Assembly (NCBI GenBank): GCA_020465985.1
Contig: JAANYP010004399.1
Span: forward strand, 1-64,000
Origin: Centrapalus pauciflorus
Taxonomy: Eukaryota > Streptophyta > Magnoliopsida > Asterales > Asteraceae
Reading direction: 5' to 3'
DNA length: 64,000 nt
The position numbers were made by a program, and so were the translations under genes. A model generated the notes under the pieces. It saw only the letters and a program-made list of their open reading frames with translations. It did not search any database and had not been told where the DNA came from. Every line of letters starts with the position of its first letter. The stretch's first letter is position 1. Of this stretch, positions 23,001-33,463 are shown piece after piece.

Positions 23001-23524
23001 AGGCTTTAATGCCAAGTGAATTTGTTACTAGAGATAGGATGTCTGTAATCTCTAAAGACAATTTATGTAACAATGTGTGTGACAATGTCTGTAATGTTGA
23101 ACCGAATTCTGCTATTCCGTTAAAGTACTCTTTCAGTGATTTGTTTAATCTATGTCCAACTAAATATAGACGACAGGTTCCTGAAATGAATGCTTTCGTG
23201 CCATATCCTGCTAAACGTATTCGGAAAAAGAAAACTAAAAATAGTGCATCATCGGCCACAAACAAAATTGCGATGTGTCCGTTGCCAAGGCCCAAAACCA
23301 AAGCAACGGTCAAACAGGTCTCAAAAAGACAAAAACCGAAGGCAATTTCAGCGCCTAAGGTTCCAAAACCCAATAAATCCAATCTTCAATGGATTCCAAA
23401 GGGTTGTGCATTCGGTCCACACACAAATGCTAGTTGGGATTCTAAATCTGTACACGTGCCATATAAATCTGGAAACCCTAACAAAAAGGGACCCATATTG
23501 AGGTGGGTACCCAAGGTTGTGTGA
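20029..23524 (+). pseudogene. gag: Element C gag, long, with Arg/Asp repeat domain and CCHC knuckle; broken
   Basis: Particle protein precursor. ATG at 20029 (MSREALVLVSENRPP), capsid-type domain to about 20730, TAG at 20839-20841 (also in element A), an Arg/Asp repeat domain (20986-21195), a CCHC knuckle at 21342-21383 (CYKCGKPGHFAREC), then a long coiled-coil region (21700-22700) and a basic tail ending WVPKVV-TGA at 23524. Breaks: TAG 20839; loss of one G near 21187 inside the repeats; TAG at 22971-22973 where D has a Leu codon; and a T-run just after (9 T here, 8 in D). The final WVPK codon is the exon end of a candidate intron that would fuse gag to pol. Confidence 0.8.
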
Positions 23525-23795
23525 TCTTAATGCATATGGTTCTTGGTTACTTCTGATCAAGACCCGTGCTTCAAAGAAATGGCTTCTAGTTACCTTAGAC
23601 TAGGACCCGTTCTTTTGCTTGTCGGTTGTGCTTAAATCGACACGTTTGGCTTCTGTGCACACAGCCCAGGACCCGGTCTTAACTCATCATGTTTTCTGAA
23701 CATCTCGGTTCAGAACACGGTTTGATTGTGAATTAAAAAATGGATGTGTTTGAATGCATATAGTTTTTCATTATATGAATTTATGTGTTTTTCAG
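23516..23795 (+). other. Candidate GT-AG intron joining gag and pol (element C)
   Basis: Donor AAG|GTTGTGTG after the WVPK codons, acceptor TTTTTCAG|GCTAAG. It is 280 bp long. Removal joins gag to the protease frame in phase 0 and deletes the gag TGA. Element D has the same arrangement (278 bp). The sites and frame are visible; splicing itself is inferred. Confidence 0.55.
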
Positions 23796-26700
23796 GCTAA
23801 GTCCATTTGGTATATGGATTCGGGTTGCTCCAAGCACATGACTGGAAGAAGAGAATTGCTGTCCAACGTTGTTGAACAGTATTGCAGAACTGTGAAATTC
23901 AGGAACAACCATCAGGCTCACATAAAAGGATACGGGGACTTAGTTCTAAATAATCTGGTCATCAAGGACGTTGACTATGTTGAGGGGTTATCACATAATC
24001 TTTTTAGCATAGGCCAGCTCTGCGACAAAGGCCTAGAAGTAACGTTTAGGGCTAAGAACTGCAGTGTTAAGAGTATGGATGGAAAAGAAATCCTAACAGG
24101 TTCCCGAAACTCTAACCTTTACACCATTGACGTAGCTAAGCTAATAGTGAAGGATAACATTTGCCTACTATCAAAAGCCTCTTCAAAAGACTCTTGGTTG
24201 TGGCATCGAAGATTATCCCATTTGAATTTTGATAATATCAACAAGCTGGCTGCAAAACAATTGGTCAAAGGACTTCCTGAATTGTGCTACGAAAAGGACC
24301 ATCTGTGTGGAGCATGTGAGAAAGGAAAAATGAAACGATCATCTCACAAACCAAAGCCCGAACCATCAACAAAAAGAGTATTGGAGTTACTTCATATGGA
24401 TTTATGCGGACCGATGAGAACTCAAAGCATAAATGGAAAACGATATGTGTTGGTTATCGTTGATGATTATTCTCGATATACCTGGGTCAGGTTCTTGCGT
24501 TCCAAGGACGAGACAGCTCAAGAAATCATTGATTTTATCAAGAGTGTCGAGACCCAACAGCAGCGGTCAGTGCAATCAATCAGATCAGATAACGGCACGG
24601 AGTTCAAGAACTCAGTAGTTGAGGGCTTCCTTCGATCCAAAGGTGTTCAACATCAATACTCTGCTGCTCGAACACCTCAACAAAATGGGATCGTGGAAAG
24701 GCGTAACCGTACACTAGTGGAAGCCGCTCGTACAACGCTCACATACTCAAAGCTACCTCCGTTCTTGTGGGCCGAAGCCGTATCAACAGCATGCTATACA
24801 CAAAATCGCTCCATCATCCATAAGAGCTTTAACAAAACTCCTTACCAACTCTTTTTGAATAAAGTACCATTTATCAAGTACTTACGTTTATTTGGTTGCA
24901 GGTGCTATGTGCTGAATGACAAAGACAACCTCGGGAAATTTAACGAAAAGGCGGATGAAGCGATCTTCATTGGATAACTCGAAGGCATATCGCGCATTCA
25001 ATACCCGAACCAGAACAGTCAATGAAAGTGTGCACGTCACATTTGATGAGTTGACTGAACTGGCACCCGAAGTTGATCAATCAGGACCACGCATTACTCA
25101 AATGCCTGGAGACTCTTCCAATAACCTCATTTATTTTTCTTCTTCTGATTTGGTTAATTTAATTGATCCTTTTTATGTTGAATTTTTCGGTCCTAACGCT
25201 AGTGTGTCTAATGTTGTCAATAATGTAGGTGATCCTTCCAGTTCTACTGCGCCGCAAAGTTTCTCCGCTCCATCTTCTTCAACGTACCCTCATCCATCCA
25301 CATCATCCACCGACACATCCGCAGTTGAATCTACTCCTATAATACCCTCACCTATAATACCAACAATTCTTCCTTCACCTGAACACTCGGGAATCGAACC
25401 TGAACCAGTGGTACCTTCATTTGAAACCATTGACCATGAATCCTCATCCATCCCCACATTAACCACAGAGGTTCCATCCCAAGCACCCTTCCACACGAGA
25501 TCAAATGGACCCGAAGTCACCCAACCGATCAAATCATTGGTGATGTATCAACAGGAGTCCAAACTCGTAGGGCATCTGCTAATGAATGTCTCTTCGCGTC
25601 ATTCTTGAGTATGATAGAGCCCGCTCGTGTGGATGAAGCCCTGACAGATCCGGATTGGATAGTTTCAATGCAAGAGGAACTCAACCAGTTTGAACAGCTA
25701 AGCAGTATGGCCGTTAGTTCCCAAGCCAAAAGACCGTACAGTCATCGGAACAAAGTGGATCTTTAAGAACAAACGAGATGAAAACGGCATTGTGATAAGG
25801 AATAAAGCAAGACTTGTTGCCAAAGGCTACCGACAACAAGAAGGGATAGATTATGACGAGACCTTCGCTCCAGTTGCACGGATCGAAGCAATCAGAATCT
25901 TCTTGGCGTACGCGGCACACAAAGATTTCAAAGTGTACCAAATGGACGTCAAGACTGCCTTTCTAAACGGTGAACTTAACGAGGAGGTTTATGTTGAACA
26001 ACCACAAGGCTTTGTTGATGCACATAAACCCGACCATGTTTATGTGCTAGATAAGGCCCTCTATGGTTTAAAACAAGCACCTCGAGCATGGTATGATAGC
26101 CTTTCAAACTTCCTTATTTCTGTCGGTTTCTATAAAGGTGTGGTGGACACAACTCTGTTCACAAAAAGGGAAGGCCCACATATAATGCTAGTACAAATTT
26201 ATGTCGATGATATTATATTTGGATCTACTGACAGTAATTTTTGTAAGAATTTTTCAGCTCTAATGGAGTCCAGGTTTGAGATGAGTATGATGGGGGAAAT
26301 GAATTTTTTCCTCGGATTACAAGTCAAACAACTTGAGGATGGGATTTTTGTGAACCAGTCGAAATATACTCTTGACATTCTCAAGAAGTATAAGTTAGAC
26401 TCTTGCACGAGTATCGCAACTCCCATGGCCTCCAACTGTAAGTTAGACACCGATCCTTCCGGGAAAAGTGTCGATAATACAACTTACAGAGGGATGATAG
26501 GATCCTTACTATACTTGACTGCCAGTAGGCCGGATATAGTGTTTTCAACATGTCTTTGTGCTAGATTTCAGGCCGACCCAAAAGAATCACACCTAACTGC
26601 GGTAAAACGCATTTTTCGTTATCTTAAGGGTACACCCGAACTTGGTCTATGTTATCCAAAGGGAACCGATTTTGATCTTACCGTGTTTTCAGATGCTGAT

Positions 26701-27150
26701 TTTGCAGGTTGTAGAGTGGACAGAAAAAGCACGTCAGGAGGAATACAGTTTTTAGGAGATAGACCGGTGAGTTGGTCTTCCAAAAAGTAGAATTGTGTAT
26801 CCACATGTACAGCTGAGGCTGAGTATGTAGCAGCTGCAAGCTGTTGCTCTCAAGTGCTGTGGATGAGAACATAATTACGCGATTATGGATTCTCACTCAC
26901 CAATATCCCTATCTACTGTGATTCTCGAAGTGCAATTGCCATCTCTTGCAATCCCGTGCAGCACTCTCGAACAAAACACATAGATATCAGGTATCATTTT
27001 ATTAAAGATCACGTAGAAAAGGGAACCATTGAGTTGTATTTTGTTGGCACGGAATACCAACTTGCGGATATATTTACTAAAGCTTTAGACGAACCTCGTT
27101 TTCAGTTTTTAGTATCCCATATCGGCATGTTGAATCCGCCTTCCAATTAA
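23796..27150 (+). pseudogene. pol: Element C pol, all domains present, multiple breaks
   Basis: Protease (WYMDSGCSKHMTG near 23815), GAG-pre-integrase, integrase core (HMDLCGP with Asp near 24399, SDNGTEF near 24588, ERRNRT near 24700), variable Ser/Thr/Pro-rich linker (25080-25450), RT (YVDD at 26200-26211) and RNase H (SDADFAG; AEAEY; end LVSHIGML). Breaks seen against element D: an 8-bp deletion at about 24975 giving TAA, one base lost near 25490, one base gained near 25702, TAG at about 26788 and TAA at about 26872. The last two look like C-to-T changes at Gln codons. Catalytic residues of protease, integrase and RT remain. Confidence 0.85.
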
Positions 27151-28053
27151 ATATCAGATATTGTCTTTAATAAGTCTATTTCAATCTATCATGATTGAAA
27201 TTCCTTTATTTCAGAAAATATCTGTTATTTAAATTTAAGGATTGTGTCACAAAATTGAAACTCAATATTTCCTTATCTACATATATTTTTAATAATTAAT
27301 GATCCTGACAAATTGCTGTGTGAATTGTTCATCACGGAGTGGGATGCAAACAATATCCAGGTTTGTCTGTGCTTGTAAGTCTAAAAAGGGTAGTCAAGTT
27401 TCATTCTGAAAAAGAAAATGAAAAGAACCGGTATTTATTTGAGGGGGAGTATAGTTAGGATTTTAAATTTTATAATTCTGTGTTTCTCTTTATTTCTTTC
27501 ATAGTTAAATTTTAAATTTTAGGTTGGTCTTAATTTTTAATTTAATTTTAAGTTTTAATTTAATAGGTCAGAAAATCACAAAAAGATTTTAACTTTCAAA
27601 TTTATCAAAAAGCCAAAAAGATTTTAGTTTACTTTATTTCATTTTATTTTAGTTTCAAAACTAAAGAAAATACCAAAAATATTTTATTTTGAAGTCTCGT
27701 AGAAAACTCAAAAAGATGCAATAAAAATTGGGCCAAAATTTCTTTTTAATTTTGTTTTTATTAATTTCCTTAAAGGCCCATTTTGTTTAATGTTGTGTGT
27801 GTGTGTTGAGTTCAAACCGGCGGCCCACATCCCTTTTGGGCGCAAATCTTCTTTGACCCGGACCCGACCCGCACGCGTTTAAAAGGGGCGGTCAACAGGT
27901 CAATTTCTTCACTTCCAAGATATTTTCACTCTTCTTCTTCCTCACTTGCTCTCGTCGACTACCGCCCACGAACCTCCATTGCCATCGGATCAAAGCTTTT
28001 GGACCACCTTTTTTCTTCATTTTTCTTGCATTTTCCAACATCGGCATCTTCAG
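27151..28053 (+). other. Element C pol-env interval: internal PPT and env leader exon
   Basis: No ORF. A PPT-like TTGAGGGGGAGTATAG lies at about 27441-27456. AT-rich sequence follows, then GC-rich DNA (27810-27900) with a TATA-like box at 27878 and a pyrimidine-rich putative 5' exon ending at a CAG|GTAACA donor (28053/28054). Element D preserves the same layout at 37926-38860. Confidence 0.6.
27878..27886 (+). promoter_or_regulatory. Putative private promoter of env-like gene (element C)
   Basis: TTTAAAAGG followed by GGCGGTCAA. Element D has TTTAAAAAG followed by GGGCGGGTCAA at the matching place. Both precede a short CT-rich leader and a splice donor. Conservation is seen; promoter function is inferred. 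Confidence 0.45.
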
Positions 28054-29122
28054 GTAACATCTTTTTCACCTTATTTCAGTGTTTAACTTCCTAGTTTACT
28101 TGTTTGATTTTCAAAATTTTACTAGTTTTTATTTTCGGTTTTTCTTCATTTTAGGTAGTTTAATGTGTTATATTTACTTAGTTGTAGTTAGATAAATTGT
28201 TCTCTATGTAATTTTAGACTAGGATCTGTAATTTCATGCATTTTTGTTAACATTTAACTGTTCACGTTTATTTTTGCATGAACACATTAACTGCACTCAT
28301 GCAGTTTCGGATGTCCGAATTCGGACCACCACCCGAATTCGGATGTCCGACTTAGACTAAGTTTCAAAACTTTCAAAGTACAAATACCAATTTCGGACCA
28401 CTGTTGATCCGAATTCGGATCACTGTTGATCCGAATTCGGACCATCATATTCAAGCCAAAATTTTCAAAAATTGAATTTAGTCTAAGTATGTTCACTACT
28501 GTTCATCCGAATTCGGTTCCCATCCGAATTCTGGGTACCATCCGAAATCAGGACCTATCCATATCATTGCATGCATTTACATAAGTCATCATCCGAATTC
28601 GGATCATGTTTCATGACCCATCCGAATTCGAACCACTTTCATTCATTCCATGCCTTACATTTCGAACCATCATCCGAATTCGGTCCCTGTTTTCAGCTCA
28701 TCTGAATTCGGACCCCCCAAACATCATTCATGCATCATCCGATTTCGGACGGATCCGAATTCGGTGACACTGTTCATCCGAATTCGGACCATCCGAAATC
28801 CAACACTTTGCATTTTTTTAAAAAATTTTCATTTTTCCATTTCTGCATTTTTATATAAATTCAAAAAAAAAAAAAACCCACAAAAATATTTCCATCTAAG
28901 TGCACCATTGATAAGAGTTAGGATTAGTGTTTGAGTGAAAAGGTCTTATCTAACATCGGTCTCTTAACGATTGACTTTGGACTTTACAAGTAGAATTTTA
29001 TTCTACTAATAAAGACCCGATGCTAAACAGATCAGACAGTTTCTATTTCACACTCATCTAGACTTCACATCAATGAATTATCATCTCAAGTCTTATTATT
29101 CTAACTCTGTTGCACTTTGCAG
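28054..29122 (+). other. Candidate leader intron of env-like gene carrying CCGAATTCGG array (element C)
   Basis: Donor CTTCAG|GTAACATC, acceptor CACTTTGCAG|GATG. It is 1069 bp long and the ORF's ATG starts one base after the acceptor. Bases 28290-28810 carry the same CCGAATTCGG lexicon as the gag leader. Element D has the same donor, acceptor and array (1029 bp). Confidence 0.6.
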
Positions 29123-29123
29123 G

Positions 29124-32100
29124 ATGATGGAACCCGCAGTCATTCTCACCGCACCCCATCCCCCCGTTCCAAATAACAATGCTCAACTCCCTGAAGAATC
29201 CATCCTACCCAGCGCCGAGTTTGTCGAGTTTATTCCACATAACTGGCAACTCGACGTTTCCATCCTCTCCAAAGAAACCCAAACCCTAGCCTTCGACATC
29301 CTCACCCGCCATCCCATCTACTATGCCTTATCCACTGCCATAGTTGTTCCCCAGATATATCTCCAACAATTCTGGAACAGGCTAACATGTGTAACCGACC
29401 CCGCACCTCACTTCACATCCACTATTGACTGTGTTCCGGTCAAAATCACTACATCTGCCATGCGCCACATTCTTCATCTACCCGCTGAAGTCTACCTTCC
29501 CACCCGTGAAGTGTTCGACCCAAACCCATCCGTCTCTGAAACCCTAGCTGAGATTCAATCTCTGGGGTATGACGGTCCCCTCTCTAAACCATCAGACTTC
29601 CGCACGAAAAACCTTCAATCCCACTGGCGGATACTATTCGATGTGCTTAACAAATGCTTCACCGCCAAGCATTCAAGTCATGACTCAGCGTCGGCACAGG
29701 TACTAGCCATGTTCACAGGCTTTTCCTTTGACCGACACGTGGACTATGCTGCATTCATATTCGAAGAATTACGAAGAGTCTATGTCGAGAGAAGCACAAA
29801 GAAAGGCCGAAAGTATGTTCCTCTTCAAAGATTTCTCCAACTCATCATACAGTTTGCAATGGACCAAGACGACGATATTCACGAGCGTCCAGAGGCTGAT
29901 GTCTACCCCACAGTGGCAATCCAAAAGTTAACTCTGCCAAAGGGGGCCACGACGGTACCGGTAATGAAAATTCCTCTATCTCTACTAATGAGGTCAAGGG
30001 GCATGGAGCGGGTAAGGGCTTATATAAAAGAGAGTTATCCGGATGAGTCTCAGTCGGAATCGACTGAGACTAACCAATCCGAAGGTGAGCAAAGAGAGAG
30101 TGAGCATGAGGGAGAAAGGATGGATATTCAGCAATCTCTAGGTTTGGGTGAGCGGGAGCCTGTGATTGTGAGGGAGGAAGCAGCAGGTGAGACGGCAGAG
30201 ACGACGGATTCCGAAAGAACCGTCTCTGTCGTGAGAGCGAGGGAGATTCCATCTGAGGGTGAACTGAGCCCTATAAGCCGGACTCCTCTTCATAAGACCG
30301 TCCGTCCAGCGGTCACAATCACCCCCACCACCCACTTGGTTTCCCCTCAAAGGGAAACCACTTCATTCCACGGGGATCTTCCACATACTCCAACGCCCTC
30401 TCATTCGGAGAGCGGCGGTGTTGAACGAGGTCACACTCCTCCCCACGTGACCGAAATTCCTTCATTCACAATTCCATCCCCACAAATACACACAACGCAC
30501 GATGCCTCTGTGGCATCCCCAAGAGCTGCCTCCGTGGCAGCTCAACAAACTTCCGGATCTGAGCGTCCTATACAGGAGCCAGAAATGACGGAAGGAAGAC
30601 CGGGAGTGGCTCAATCAACGCCGTCCACTTCCAGCCATCTCCCAATCAATCTGGAGATGCTAACGGCAGCATTACGTGCTGCGGAGTGATTACCCGGGCT
30701 GACCTGGACGCCCAAAGGGAAGCCGCCGAGGAACGTCACACTGCCCTTCTTTCATTAATCAAGGGTAAGGGTGTCGCCTCCGAAGCTGGCCCCCCACCAG
30801 GTTCCCATTCAGTCCATCATCAGATATCGGAGTTGTCGGACAAGATTGATGCGCTTAACCGCCTAATTCTGCAAGTTCAGGAACAACTTAATTCCAGAAT
30901 GGATCGCCTGGAGTCGGCACTCATTGAACTCCAATGCCGCACTCAGGCCGAGGCCCCAAAAAGAAAGCATGACGACCAGGACGACCCTGATCGTCATGAG
31001 GGGGAGAAGAGACGTAAGGTTCAGTTTGAGGACCCCGTGCTGAGTATAGGGGGAGCAGAGACCACTGAGGGGTCTGAATTCCAGGGTTCAAGGGAAAAGA
31101 GTCACGAGGCTCAGGAATATATGTTAATAGAAGACGAGCCCATGGTCGAGGGTCCAGCTCCACTGGATCCGATGACAGCTATGGTAGAATTTGAGGAATC
31201 GCACGAAAAAGTTGAAATCATCTTGGTTTCTGATTCAGATTCTGATACCGAGGACAACCAGCCATTATTAACTCCTAATCCTGAGCCTGATTCTCCAACG
31301 AAAAAATCCTCATCCTCTTCTTTTGATTTCCTGAATTCACCACCTCGAGCCCATCAAGAAGATATACTTTCATCCATCCAAGCTCCCCTGTCATTAAAAG
31401 AATCCCACATTACCCTTAGCCCTCCTAGATCCCCTAGCCCTCCTCCAGTCCAACAAACCCAACTCTCAGGGTCCTCCCAAACAAAAAGGGTCGATTGCTT
31501 CGATGAAACTCCGGAGGGCCCTGGCGTGTATAGAAAAGATGACTTATTCTGGGTGGACCACTACACAAAAGGCAAGGTTCAAACACTGCCTCAGGAAGAA
31601 AAAGATCAAACGCGACAAGAACGGCGGGGGACTATTATAAAGCTTCTTGAAGCTAAAAAGGACGAAATCGAAGAACCCCCCGTTCAAGGCCTTAAAGAAT
31701 TCCTGCAGAACTTTCCCCCGGAGCGGTTTCAAAACCCATATCTAGAAGAAAGGTTCAAGATTGTATTCAGAAAGAAGCCTGGATCCTTCAGCAGACGCCT
31801 ATTCATGGAACTTACGAATGTCTCCAAAGCTGAACAGGCCGAATACTACCATGCTCCGGGAAAGAAGGTCTAAGGTGTCAAAATCAAAGATTAAAAAGCT
31901 CAAATCAATCACCATGTGCAAAAGAGCCAGAGTCTTCTATCCCTCCTATCAAGTGGAAAGAGAAGATGGTACGGGAGATGACATCTTTGAGTATGACCTT
32001 GACTACATAAGAGCAGATGACGTTGAGTTCCTTCACAACAGTCTGAAAAATCGAATCAGAAAACGTCTATCCCACATGACAGCTGTAGGTGCCTTAGTTC

Positions 32101-32555
32101 GAAGCATGAATCGCCGATCGATCATAATGTGTCTACGAGACTTTCAGATGGCGATCGAGAGTGCTATGGTTAAGGTGGGCCTACGAGCACCGGAACAAGA
32201 TAGTTTTCTTTTAGCCCACCACCCGGCCTACAGAGTTGTACTTTCTGGAGATCCGGGTGTCATTTTTGTAAACTACAAGGGCTACAAAAGGTATATGCGC
32301 TTTGTGGAACTTCTTTGTTACTCTGATGGTACACTTAGATTGGTTCGAGCTGCTCTTACAAAGAAAGTACAAGATTATGATGCTTAACCAGATCCTGAAC
32401 AGAGATGCTCACCTACGGAGATACAGAATACACTCAACGGCATAGACTACCTGAACGAACGGCTACATACGAGACAAGTGACCAGACGCTTCGACGTCAT
32501 CCTTGGACTCTGAGAATCAACCGACCACGCCAGAGTTCCAGGACCTCCTAAATGA
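29124..32555 (+). pseudogene. Element C env-like / additional ORF (about 1140 codons, broken)
   Basis: Extra gene between pol and 3' LTR; function unknown. ATG at 29124. N-terminal globular domain (about residues 1-300), acidic Ser/Thr-rich middle, coiled coil (about 30820-30940), acidic/Pro linker, and a basic C-terminal domain (about 31500-32555) with a run of conserved Arg/Lys and CLRDFQMAIES. No clear signal peptide or membrane span. Breaks: TGA at 30687 by loss of one base relative to D, a frameshift near 31855, TAA at 32385 (CAA in D) and a TGA near 32511. The original end is TGA at 32553-32555, just before the PPT. D's copy has almost the same total length. Confidence 0.75.
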
Positions 32556-32558
32556 TCG

Positions 32559-32571
32559 AAAAAGGGGAGAT
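32559..32571 (+). promoter_or_regulatory. Element C polypurine tract
   Basis: GAAAAAGGGGAGAT-type purine run directly before the 3' LTR start. Confidence 0.85.
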
Positions 32572-32917
32572 TGTTAGATTTATTATTTCGATCATAGGAG
32601 TTGTTTTGTAATAATTATTATCCTTGTATTTTGTCTTGTATTTAATTTCCATGTAATTTATGTTTATGTCATAGTCTAGGGGCCAAATGTGCCAATGTGT
32701 AAGACTTAATTAAATGGAGCTATTATAGCTCCTAGGGTTTGCTTTTGAATTACACGGTTGACAATATTGAAAAGAATTACAGCCGCCACTATTCATTTAC
32801 TCTCAACATTCATATTGTCTCTTCTTCATCATTTCACATTTATTGAGCTTGTTTCTTCATGTGTATGATAAGAAAATCATCAAGGTGCTGAAAACATTAC
32901 GGGAATACATTATTACA
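32572..32917 (+). repeat. Element C 3' LTR (346 bp)
   Basis: Same length as the 5' LTR and identical except one base. Ends ATTATTACA, followed by AAGTT (32918-32922). Confidence 0.95.
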
Positions 32918-33345
32918 AAGTTTTATGTATTTAATTACATAATTGATGTTCTTACTGGCTATTTTAGGCTTTTTGACCCGAAAATAATGAAAAGAAAAAA
33001 AATTCCGTCGCAAATCCCTCACAAAATTTAACAATTTGCGAGCGATTTGCGACGGAGATAAACTTATTATTCTTTAAAAAAAATCGGCTATCATTAAAAA
33101 TCAGGCGAACTCAGTACGACACACTTATATGCATTCTTAAAGGCATAAAAAAATTAAAATTTAAAATACGAGAACTCGTATACGTGTTTCTTCATTAACA
33201 ACGAATCATAAACTTTGTAACGTATATAAAACAGATACAAATGTACACGAACATATCTATAGACACATGTATAAAACAAATACTTATTCAAAATCAAGTT
33301 TTATGTATTTAATTACATAATTGATATTTTTACTCGCTATTTTAT
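32918..33345. repeat. Satellite-like repeat, block 2
   Basis: About 1.1 units continuing the phase of block 1 after C. It contains a clear CCGTCGCAAATCC hairpin arm near 33003. It stops within the CTCGCTATTTTA segment where the D LTR fragment begins. Confidence 0.9.
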
Positions 33346-33447
33346 GTTTACATTGAAATAAACTACAAAGGAAATAAATACAAGACTAACATTAACAAAA
33401 TAATTATTACAAAATAAGACCACATGATCGCAACTAAATATCTAACA
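33346..33447 (-). repeat. Element D 3' LTR fragment (about 100 bp)
   Basis: Matches the end of the LTR at 45732-45833 with about four differences, next to a PPT. The rest of the LTR is replaced by satellite. Confidence 0.85.
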
Positions 33448-33461
33448 ATCTCCCCCTTTTT
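33448..33461 (-). promoter_or_regulatory. Element D polypurine tract
   Basis: AAAAAGGGGGAGATT on the - strand between the env-like stop and the LTR start. Confidence 0.8.
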
Positions 33462-33463
33462 GA

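Larger units (their letters stand above)
18625..32917 (+). mobile_element. Element C: recent Ty1/copia insertion with env-like gene
   Basis: A 14.3-kb element with 346-bp LTRs at both ends differing at one base (G/A, near 18841 and 32787), flanked by the 5-bp duplication AAGTT (18620-18624, 32918-32922). Order: LTR, PBS, leader with CCGAATTCGG array, gag, candidate gag-pol intron, pol, private promoter and intron, env-like gene, PPT, LTR. All three genes carry stops or frameshifts, although the LTRs imply a very recent insertion. It interrupts a satellite unit that reads continuously if C is removed. Confidence 0.95.

Noticed and set aside
28650..28934. ORFs over the CCGAATTCGG arrays (also at 19500-19993, 37088-37696 and 16247-16633)
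   Set aside because: Translations of a short repeat with no domain, found in both frames and strands; the region is non-coding and probably intronic or leader.
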